Below, in pieces: positions 34,375 to 41,145 of a DNA stretch of 64,000 bases. Numbering within the stretch: the stretch's first letter is position 1; every line of letters starts with the position of its first letter. The stretch covers positions 1 to 64,000 of the forward strand of contig NZ_FONG01000030.1 in the NCBI RefSeq assembly GCF_900112845.1, written 5' to 3'. The notes under the pieces are model-generated. The model made no database searches and was not told the origin of the DNA. It saw nothing but the letters and a program-made list of their open reading frames with translations. Made by a program: the position numbers and the translations under genes. The DNA is from Actinacidiphila alni (lineage in GTDB: Bacteria; Actinomycetota; Actinomycetes; Streptomycetales; Streptomycetaceae).

Positions 34375-35841
34375 TCAGGTACCGCCCTCCGCGGGGGAGG
34401 AGCGGGCGGACTCGGCGCGGGCCGAGAGGAGGGCACGTTCGGCCGAGTTGCGGGTCAGGGAGGCGGCGAGGGCGAATTCGGCAGCGGCCTCACGGCGGCG
34501 CCCGAGCCGCAGAAGAAGGTCGCCGCGCACACTCGGCAGCAGGTGATAGTCACGAAGCGCGCCGCAGGCGACAAGAGCATCGACGAGAGGAAGGGCCGCC
34601 CCCGGCCCGAGCGCCATGGAAACGGCCACCGCCCGGTTGAGCTCGACGACGGGCGAATCCGTCACCCCCACCAGCGCGTCGTAAAGAGCGGAGATCCGCG
34701 CCCAATCCGTCTCCTCCGCCCGAATCGCGGAAGCGTGACTCGCCGCGATGGCGGCCTGGAGGACATACGGCCCGCGCGGCCGCCCCTCGCGCACCGCCTC
34801 CGCCCGGGCCAGAGCGGCGAACCCGCGCCGGATGAGCAGGTGGTCCCACCGCGACCGGTCCTGGTCGAGCAGCAGCACGGGCGCCCCCGTGGCGGAGGTG
34901 CGGGCCGCGGCCCGCGACGCCTGGATCTCCAACAGCGCCGCCAGCCCGTGCACTTCGGGCTCCCCGGGCATCAGCCCGGCCAGGACGCGGGCCAGCCGCA
35001 GGGCGTCCTCGCAGAGCCCCGGCCGCATCCAGTCGTCGCCGGCGGTCGCGGCGTACCCCTCGTTGAAGATCAGGTAGACGACCTCGAGGACGGACGCGAG
35101 CCGCTCGGCCAGTTCGGGGCCGGCCGGCACCTCGAAGGGCACCTTCTCCTTGGCGATGGTGCGCTTGGCGCGGACGATCCGCTGGGCGACGGTGGACTCG
35201 GGGACGAGGAAGGCGCGGGCGATCTCCTCGGTGGTGAGGCCGCCGAGCAGCCGCAGTGTCAGCGCGACCCGCGCCTCGCGCGAGAGGACGGGGTGGCAGG
35301 CGGTGAAGACCAGCCGCAGCAGGTCGTCCTCGATCGCTTCGGGGTCGGCCGGTCCGGGCGGGTCGAAGACCGCCGCACCCTGCGCCGTCTCCAACTCGTG
35401 CCCGAGCAGGGCGAGTTTGCGCGCGAAGGTCTCATTGCGGCGGATCAGGTCGACGGCCCGCCGTTTGGCGGTGGTCATCAGCCAGGCGCCGGGATTGCGC
35501 GGCACCCCGGACGCGGGCCACTGCTCCAGCGCCGCGACCAGCGCGTCCTGCGCCAACTCCTCGGCGACGCCCAGGTCGTGGACCATCCGGGTCAGCCCCG
35601 CGATCAGCCGCGGCGACTCGATCCGCCACACCGCGTCCACGGCCCGCCGGGCGCGCTCGTCCCCCGTACGGCCGTCGGCGCCGTCGGCGTCCTCGCGCGT
35701 ACGGCCACCGGCGCCGTCCTCTCGCGTACGGGCGCCGTCGTCGGCCGGGCGCGGGCCGGAGGCTGAAGCTGTCACGACCACCCATGACAGCAGCCGCCGG
35801 GCGCCCGCGCAAAGCGGACACCCGGCGCGGCGCCGTGTCAC
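34375..35841 (-). CDS. ECF42-type RNA polymerase sigma factor (long, with TPR-like C-terminus)
   Basis: A 488-residue sigma factor. An Asp/Arg-rich N-terminus (1-65), region 2 (about 70-140: AVWRIESPRLIAGLTRMVHDLGVAEELAQDALVAALEQWP, WLMTTAKRRAVDLIRR), region 4 (about 185-240: VFTACHPVLSREARVALTLRLLGGLTTEEIARAFLVPESTVAQRIVRAKRTI), then a 200-residue helical extension (LNRAVAVSMALGPGAALPLVDAL) precede a Ser/Ala tail. The ECF42 group has this extension and sits beside a DGPF/YCII gene, as here (4 bases upstream). The extension is thought to replace an anti-sigma factor. Start GTG 35841 is tentative; GTG 35781 is possible. Confidence 0.9.
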   Translation of the reverse strand: MTRRRAGCPLCAGARRLLSWVVVTASASGPRPADDGARTREDGAGGRTREDADGADGRTGDERARRAVDAVWRIESPRLIAGLTRMVHDLGVAEELAQDALVAALEQWPASGVPRNPGAWLMTTAKRRAVDLIRRNETFARKLALLGHELETAQGAAVFDPPGPADPEAIEDDLLRLVFTACHPVLSREARVALTLRLLGGLTTEEIARAFLVPESTVAQRIVRAKRTIAKEKVPFEVPAGPELAERLASVLEVVYLIFNEGYAATAGDDWMRPGLCEDALRLARVLAGLMPGEPEVHGLAALLEIQASRAAARTSATGAPVLLLDQDRSRWDHLLIRRGFAALARAEAVREGRPRGPYVLQAAIAASHASAIRAEETDWARISALYDALVGVTDSPVVELNRAVAVSMALGPGAALPLVDALVACGALRDYHLLPSVRGDLLLRLGRRREAAAEFALAASLTRNSAERALLSARAESARSSPAEGGT

Positions 35842-35845
35842 ACGG

Positions 35846-36202
35846 TTACGCGGGCTCCTCCAGCTGCCGGACCTCCGCGGTCATCTCCCACTCGTCGCCG
35901 TGGATCGCCAGGAAGCGCGAGGCCCACTCCACGGCCTCCTCCTTGGACTTGGCCTGGAGGATCGCGTAGCCGCCGACGATCTCCTTGGACTCGGTGAACG
36001 GCCCGTCCACCACCGTCTGCCTGCCGCCCGCGAGCCTGATCGCGGTGCTCTCCTCCAGCGGCCGCAGCCCCGCGGTGTCCAGCAGCACCCCGGCCCGCGT
36101 CATCTCCTCGATGAGCTTGCCCATCTCCTCCATCAGCTCCTCGCTGGGGCCGCCGCTCGGCGCGGCGCTCGGGTCCAGCTTCAGCAGCATCATGTAACGC
36201 AT
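35846..36202 (-). CDS. DGPF/YCII-domain protein, ECF42 partner
   Basis: A 118-residue YCII-like protein (MRYMMLLKLDPSAAP..., VDGPFTESKEIVGGYAILQAKSKEEAVEWASRF). The DGPF tetrapeptide that names the family is intact. ATG 36202 follows AAGGGA; the frame runs open to 36268. It sits directly upstream of the ECF42 sigma gene and is the usual target and partner of such factors. Enzymatic role unknown. Confidence 0.92.
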   Translation of the reverse strand: MRYMMLLKLDPSAAPSGGPSEELMEEMGKLIEEMTRAGVLLDTAGLRPLEESTAIRLAGGRQTVVDGPFTESKEIVGGYAILQAKSKEEAVEWASRFLAIHGDEWEMTAEVRQLEEPA

Positions 36203-36302
36203 GGTGGTCGTCCCTTCTCGGTGCGGACGGCGGGTCCGTCCTGGGGGCTGCTCTCCGCCCCTCTGCATACGCGTCGAACGGCCCGCCCCGGAATCGACAC
36301 CC

Positions 36303-36325
36303 GGGCGGAATTATTTTTTCCGCCC
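36303..36325. terminator. Hairpin after the ABC permease gene
   Basis: GGGCGGAA (36303-36310) and TTCCGCCC (36318-36325) enclose a T/A-rich loop. It lies 63 bases beyond the stop of the leftward ABC-2 permease gene and probably ends that operon. Confidence 0.55.
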
Positions 36326-36340
36326 CGATACCGCCGTCCC

Positions 36341-36370
36341 GATGCCGATGCCGATGCCGATGCCGATGCC
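36341..36370. repeat. Hexanucleotide microsatellite (GATGCC)x5
   Basis: Five perfect copies of GATGCC lie between the terminator-like hairpin and the permease stop. Length variation between strains is likely; no function is evident. Confidence 0.85.
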
Positions 36371-36387
36371 GCCCCGGACCCGGGATC

Positions 36388-37284
36388 TCAGTCCCGGCGC
36401 GGCTCCCAGCGGAAGCGGCGCCGGGTGACCATGACGGCCGCCGCCGCCCACGCGGCCGTGATCAGCAGGCTCGGCCCGGCGGACTGCCAGCCGTCCAGTA
36501 CGCCCAGCCGGTGCAGGGCGGCGCCGTCCCAGGTCTCGTGGCCGAAGCCGCGCCCGAACCAGCCGGTGCGCAGCGCCTTGATCACCGGCGCCAGCGGCAG
36601 GTCGGCGGCGAGCGGGCGCAGCGGCCCGGGCAGCGACTGGAGCGGGGTGAAGACGCCCGCGCCGAACATGCACAGCAGCAGTACCGGCGTGGCGACCAGG
36701 GGAGCGGTCTCCGTGCCCGGGGTGAAGCCGGACAGGGCGAGCGCCAGCAGCCCGAAGACCAGGTAGCCGGCCGCCAGCGCCACCAGGAAGAGCACCGGGT
36801 CGGCGGGCGGCGGCGCGTGGAACCACACCACCGACACCCCGCCGAGGATCACCGTCTGGATCAGCAGCACCACCGCGCCGCCCGCCAGCTGCCCGGCGAA
36901 GACGGCCCACGGCGGCACCTCCGTACCGCGCAGCCGCTTGAGCACCAGCTCGTCGCGCCGGGACACCACCGCGGTGAGCAGATTGACGAAGGAGGTGACC
37001 ATCGCCAGGCCGATGAAGCCGATCGTGGTGTAGCCGGCGGCGTTCACCCCGCCGATCGTGCGGTCCCGCAGCGGTGCCGCCACCACCAGGTCGAGCAGGA
37101 CGGGGAGCAGGAATCCGATGAAGGTCGAGCGCCGGTTGCGCCAGAACACCCGCCAGGACAGCAGGAATTGACCACGGAAGTAGCCGAGGGCGCGGATCCG
37201 CGACGGAGCCGCCGCCGCATCGGGAGCGGTCGGCGCCGGACGACGGCGTACGGCGCCGCCCGCCCGCAGATGGGTGTCGGTCAT
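36388..37284 (-). CDS. ABC-2 type permease (RiPP cluster exporter/immunity)
   Basis: A 298-residue permease with about six helices (from residue 58: FIGFLLPVLLDLVVAAPL; TTIGFIGLAMVTSFVNLLTAVVSRRDELVLKRLRGT; FGAGVFTPLQSLPGPLRPLAADLPLAPVIKALR). Its ATG overlaps the ATPase stop (ATGA). The pair is divergent from the RiPP precursor and may confer self-resistance or assist export; this is inferred from position only. Confidence 0.88.
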   Translation of the reverse strand: MTDTHLRAGGAVRRRPAPTAPDAAAAPSRIRALGYFRGQFLLSWRVFWRNRRSTFIGFLLPVLLDLVVAAPLRDRTIGGVNAAGYTTIGFIGLAMVTSFVNLLTAVVSRRDELVLKRLRGTEVPPWAVFAGQLAGGAVVLLIQTVILGGVSVVWFHAPPPADPVLFLVALAAGYLVFGLLALALSGFTPGTETAPLVATPVLLLCMFGAGVFTPLQSLPGPLRPLAADLPLAPVIKALRTGWFGRGFGHETWDGAALHRLGVLDGWQSAGPSLLITAAWAAAAVMVTRRRFRWEPRRD

Positions 37285-38297
37285 CGGATGCCCGCCTTCC
37301 GTCCGGCCTGTTCGGTCTGTTCCGCCCGCGCGGTCCCGCCCTCTTCCGCGAGCGCCAGGAAGACGTCTTCGAGGGAGGCGGTGCGCACCTCGATGCCGTC
37401 GAGTTCGACGTCCCGCCCGGCGGCCCAGCGATGCAGGGCGGCCAGCGCGGGCCCGGTGCGGTCCACCGCGTACGTGGCGGTCCGCGGCACCCCCTGATCC
37501 CCGCCGGTCAGCGCGGGCGCGCCGCCGGGGGCCGGGAGCGCGGGGAGGTCGTCGGCGCGCAGACCGGCCGGGACCCGGAAGGTGATGGTGGCGCCGCGCC
37601 CGGACAGCACGTCGGCGACGGTCCCGGCGGCGGCGATCCGGCCGCGCGTCATGATCGCGACGCGGTCGGCGAGCTGCTGCGCCTCCTCCAGGTAGTGGGT
37701 GGTCAGCACCACCGTGGTGCCGTTCGCCCGCAGCTCCTCGACCAGCCGCCAGGTGTTGCGGCGGGCCTCGGGGTCCATGCCGGTGGTCGGCTCGTCCAGG
37801 AAGAGCAGTTCCGGCCCGTTGAGCACGGCGAGCGCCAGGTCGAGCCGGCGGCGCTCGCCGCCGGAGAGCTGGCCGACGCGGACGCCGGCGCGCCCGGCCA
37901 GATCGACCTGGTCGAGCACCTCCCGGGTCCTGCGGGCGCCGCTGATGAAGCCGCGCCAGCAGTCGACCGTCTCCCGCACCGTCAACTCCGGGAAGAAACC
38001 GCCCTCCTGGAGCATCACGCCGATCCGGCGGCGCACCTGCGGCCCGTCGCGGTACGGGTCGAGGCCGAGCACCCGGACCGTGCCGGCGCCCGGCGCGCGA
38101 TACCCCTCCATCACCTCCAGCGTGGTGGTCTTGCCCGCGCCGTTGGTACCGAGCAGGGCGAACAGCTCGCCCCGCGCGACGGTGAACGAGACACCGCGCA
38201 CCGCCTCGTACGTTCCGTAGAACTGCTGGAGTTCCCGCACGTCCACGGCGGGACTCGTGCTCCGGTCTTTCTGCCGGAAGGTGGGATTTTCTCTCAT
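37281..38297 (-). CDS. ABC transporter ATP-binding protein (RiPP cluster)
   Basis: A 338-residue ATPase: Walker A GTNGAGKTT, Q-loop LQEGGFFPELTV, signature LSGGERRRLDLAL, Walker B LLFLDEPTTGMDP, H-loop TTHYLEEA. It ends with a DrrA-like domain (ASLEDVFLALAEEGG). ATG 38297 (MRENPTFRQKD) has no strong ribosome site and could be leaderless. The longer open frame to 38516 is non-conserved and runs through the operator-like inverted repeat. It forms an exporter with the permease that overlaps its stop. Confidence 0.9.
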   Translation of the reverse strand: MRENPTFRQKDRSTSPAVDVRELQQFYGTYEAVRGVSFTVARGELFALLGTNGAGKTTTLEVMEGYRAPGAGTVRVLGLDPYRDGPQVRRRIGVMLQEGGFFPELTVRETVDCWRGFISGARRTREVLDQVDLAGRAGVRVGQLSGGERRRLDLALAVLNGPELLFLDEPTTGMDPEARRNTWRLVEELRANGTTVVLTTHYLEEAQQLADRVAIMTRGRIAAAGTVADVLSGRGATITFRVPAGLRADDLPALPAPGGAPALTGGDQGVPRTATYAVDRTGPALAALHRWAAGRDVELDGIEVRTASLEDVFLALAEEGGTARAEQTEQAGRKAGIR

Positions 38298-38431
38298 GAA
38301 TACAGAGTGCAGGAATTCCGGGGCGCGTGGCAAGGCCGTACCGCGCTTTCCCCTGGCTCCGTCATAGCTGCTCTGACCTGCTGATTCATGGTCTTCTGGG
38401 GAGGGTGACGTACGCCCGGCGGGAGGGGTGC

Positions 38432-38462
38432 AAAATGTCATGGCCGGGCCGTGTGACATTTT
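38432..38462. promoter_or_regulatory. Long inverted repeat in the divergent RiPP promoter
   Basis: AAAATGTCA (38432-38440) and its exact complement TGACATTTT (38454-38462) flank 13 GC-rich bases. The AT-rich arms stand out in this genome. The element lies 134 bases from the ABC operon start and 128 from the precursor start, a good place for a shared operator bound by one of the cluster regulators. Confidence 0.6.
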
Positions 38463-38590
38463 CCATCGCGAATCGATGACGTCTCCCACTGATGTGCGAA
38501 CGGGAATGCGATGCATATTTGTCTCGTCGCCGGAACGGCCGGGGAAAAGCCCCGGGAAAAGCGTTCCGGACCCAGCGAAGGGAAACCGTC

Positions 38591-38752
38591 ATGGCGGACA
38601 ACCAGGAGATCGTCGAGACCCCCGCGGCCGAGGGCACCGAGCAGTTCGACATCGAGGTCGAGGAGCTGGACTCGGTCTCCGGCGGTCTGAGCGTCAGCTC
38701 GCTGGCCTCCGCGGCCTGCCCGGTCTCGTCCTTCAGCTCGCTCTCCAACTGA
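38591..38752 (+). CDS. RiPP precursor peptide, double-glycine leader, Ser-rich core
   Basis: A 53-residue precursor. The acidic leader (1-32) includes FDIEVEELDSVSGG: the FDIE-type helix resembles leaders of lanthipeptide/thiazolyl-peptide precursors, and ELxxVxGG is the cleavage motif of C39 peptidase transporters (one is encoded downstream). The core (33-53) has nine Ser, one Cys (43), no Thr, one Pro, one Phe, and ends SLSN. ATG 38591 follows AAGGGAAA. The core offers many sites for dehydration or oxazole formation but at most one thioether or thiazole. No homologous named peptide is recognised. Confidence 0.88.
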   Translation: MADNQEIVETPAAEGTEQFDIEVEELDSVSGGLSVSSLASAACPVSSFSSLSN

Positions 38753-39028
38753 GCTGACGGCACGGCCGCGCACTGAACGGAACGGTACGACGCACGACCG
38801 GATCAGGGCGCACCACTGGTGCACGACCGCACGCCGGCGACCCGGCGTGACGTGAGGGACCAGTGCCGCGGCCAGGGGGCGATGCCCTCGCCCCCTGCCG
38901 CGGCACCCCCGTCGCCTCGCCTGCACCAGGTGCTCCCGCCCCCGCAGACCCTTCTCAATCCCCCTTCTCCAGCACCGACTTGCCCCCGACCAGGATCCGA
39001 CCAGGACAACAGGACAAGGAGCGCCGGG

Positions 39029-40339
39029 ATGGACAGCCTCCGGCACGAGCTCGCGCGGTTCATCCAGAGCCCGGCCGCGCGCCACGATCCGCCCCGGCTC
39101 TACCGACGTCTGCTCACCGAGGCCCCCGTGCTCGACCTGGGACGGGTCACCGTGGTCTCCGGCTACGACGAGATCGTCACCGTCCTCATGCACCCCGGCA
39201 CCGTCGTGGACCCGGCCGCCGTCGGCATCGCCCGCCCCGGCACGTCCCGGCTGGCCGAAGTCGTCGCGCGGATGCTGCCGTTGCGCGACGGCGCCGACCA
39301 CTCCCGGCTCAAGCGGCTGGCCACGGCGGCCTTCAGCGCGCGCCGGCTCGACGCGATCAGGGGCCGGATCACCGACACCGCCGAGCGGCTGCTCGAACCG
39401 CTGCTCGCCGCAGGCTCGTTCGACATGGTCGCGGACTTCGCCGTACCGCTGCCGGTGGCGGTCTCCTGCGCGATCCTCGACATCCCCGAGCACGACCGGC
39501 ACCGGGTCACCGGCTGGGCCGCGCTCGTCGCCCGCTCGCTGCTCGACCCGCACGCCGGGCCGGAGGAGACCGCCGCCTTCGACGCGGAGTTCGAGGAATT
39601 CCGCGACTACGTCGAGGAGTTGTGCGCGCGCCGCGCCGCCGACCCCGGCGACGACCTGATCAGCAAACTCACGGTGGCCCGCGCCGCCGGGAAGATCGAC
39701 TCCGACGACCTGCTCGCCTTCGTCGTGATGCTGCTCGCCAACGGCCTGGAGACGCTCACCTCCGGACTCGCCGTGGCCGTCTGGCACTCGCTGACCACGC
39801 CCGGCGCGCTCGACCTCGTCCGCGACCGGCCCGAGACGGCCGAGGCGGTGTTCGACGAGTGCCAGCGCCTCGGCAGCCCGGTACGGGCCAGCGCCCGCGC
39901 GCTGACCGGCGACGTCCCGGTGGCCGGCACCGTCCTGCCCGCCGGCACGGTGACGCTGCTGCTGTACGCGGCGGCCAACCGCGACCCGCGCCGCTTCCCC
40001 GACCCGGACCGCTTCGACCCGGCCCGCGCCGAACGGCGACACCTCGCCTTCGGCCACGGGCCGCACCACTGCCTCGGCGCCCCCCTGTCGCTGATGGCCG
40101 GCGGCGCCGTCCTGCGGCTGCTGGCCGCGGCCGGCGCCGAGCGGACGGTCAGCACCCCGCTGACCGAGGAAACCGCCCCGTGGAGCGAGCAGTTCGTCTT
40201 CGGCGGCCTGCGCTCGCTGCCGATCCTCAGCCCACGCCGTGCGGTTGACCCGGCGCCGGTCGCCGCGCCGCCACCGTACGGGCCCGGGAGCGGCCCGGGC
40301 GGCCGGGAGACCGTCGGTGCGGGAGCGGGTGCGCGATGA
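39029..40339 (+). CDS. Cytochrome P450 (RiPP tailoring)
   Basis: A 436-residue class I-type P450. Heme-binding FGHGPHHCLGAPL near 340, ExxR as ECQR near 285, and the I-helix LLANGLETLTSG, where the usual AG is NG but the Thr is kept. A Pro/Gly-rich 40-residue tail is extra. It begins 276 bases after the precursor gene with GGAGCGCC before ATG 39029, and overlaps the next gene (ATGA). Likely oxidises the modified peptide (hydroxylation, desaturation or C-terminal change); the reaction cannot be read from sequence. A redox partner is not encoded nearby. Confidence 0.93.
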   Translation: MDSLRHELARFIQSPAARHDPPRLYRRLLTEAPVLDLGRVTVVSGYDEIVTVLMHPGTVVDPAAVGIARPGTSRLAEVVARMLPLRDGADHSRLKRLATAAFSARRLDAIRGRITDTAERLLEPLLAAGSFDMVADFAVPLPVAVSCAILDIPEHDRHRVTGWAALVARSLLDPHAGPEETAAFDAEFEEFRDYVEELCARRAADPGDDLISKLTVARAAGKIDSDDLLAFVVMLLANGLETLTSGLAVAVWHSLTTPGALDLVRDRPETAEAVFDECQRLGSPVRASARALTGDVPVAGTVLPAGTVTLLLYAAANRDPRRFPDPDRFDPARAERRHLAFGHGPHHCLGAPLSLMAGGAVLRLLAAAGAERTVSTPLTEETAPWSEQFVFGGLRSLPILSPRRAVDPAPVAAPPPYGPGSGPGGRETVGAGAGAR

Positions 40340-41145
40340 CCACCACCGTGGAGCCCGAGGCCCGGACCGGAACCGAACGCGCAGCGGGCCCGGCCCCGCT
40401 GCCCACCGCCGCCGTCGAGCCCGGCCTGGACCGCCCCGTGCGGCTGATCGGCGGCCGGCTGTGGCTGGCGGTCGCCGCGCTGGTGCTGCTGATCGGCGCC
40501 GGCACTGCGTGGGGCGTGACCGGCGCGCTGCCGCACACCATGACGCTGCACGGCGTCCTCGCGCACGGCGCCGCGCCCGTGGTGGCCAGGGCCGAGGCAC
40601 CCGGCTCCGTACAGCGCGTGCTCGTCGCCCCCGGCAGCCGGGTCACCAAGGGCCAGACCCTCGCCGTCCTGGCGGGCGACGGCCCGCCGACCGATCTCAC
40701 CGCCCCCGCCGACGGCACCGTCACCGCCGTCCTCACCGCACCCGGCGGCCCGACCGTCGCCGGCACCGGGGTGATCGCCCTCGACCCGAGCGGCGGGCCC
40801 GCCACCGTACGGCTCTTCGTCGCCGACACCGGTCAGCTGGGCCGCCTCGAACTCGGCCAGAGCGTCCAACTCCCCTTGCGGAACGGCACGGTGACGCTCC
40901 GGATCACCTCCGTGGCCCCGTACCCGTCGCGCGCCGACACCCTCAACGGCACGCTCCCCGTCCCCGTACCCGGCGTGCCCACCGACGGCGCCACGCCCGT
41001 ATGGACGGTGTACGCCCAACCGGTCGGCCACAGCGCCGAGTTGACCGCCGCCGCACAGGTGCCCACCGCCGTTGACGCGGTCGTCGACCTCGGCGCCCGC
41101 CACCCCTACCAGGTGCTGCTCGACGCGACGGGAGCCGGCCGATGA
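40336..41145 (+). CDS. HlyD-like NHLM secretion adaptor
   Basis: A 269-residue membrane-fusion-type protein. One helix near the N-terminus (about 42-60: LWLAVAALVLLIGAGTAWGV) anchors a lipoyl/barrel domain (VARAEAPGSVQRVLVAPGSRVTKGQTLAVLAG, later LFVADTGQLGRLELGQSVQLPL). It resembles the short adaptors of NHLM bacteriocin export systems, without the long coiled coil of Gram-negative HlyD, as expected for a Gram-positive host. It overlaps both neighbours by ATGA, so P450, adaptor and transporter are translated together. Confidence 0.85.
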   Translation: MTTTVEPEARTGTERAAGPAPLPTAAVEPGLDRPVRLIGGRLWLAVAALVLLIGAGTAWGVTGALPHTMTLHGVLAHGAAPVVARAEAPGSVQRVLVAPGSRVTKGQTLAVLAGDGPPTDLTAPADGTVTAVLTAPGGPTVAGTGVIALDPSGGPATVRLFVADTGQLGRLELGQSVQLPLRNGTVTLRITSVAPYPSRADTLNGTLPVPVPGVPTDGATPVWTVYAQPVGHSAELTAAAQVPTAVDAVVDLGARHPYQVLLDATGAGR

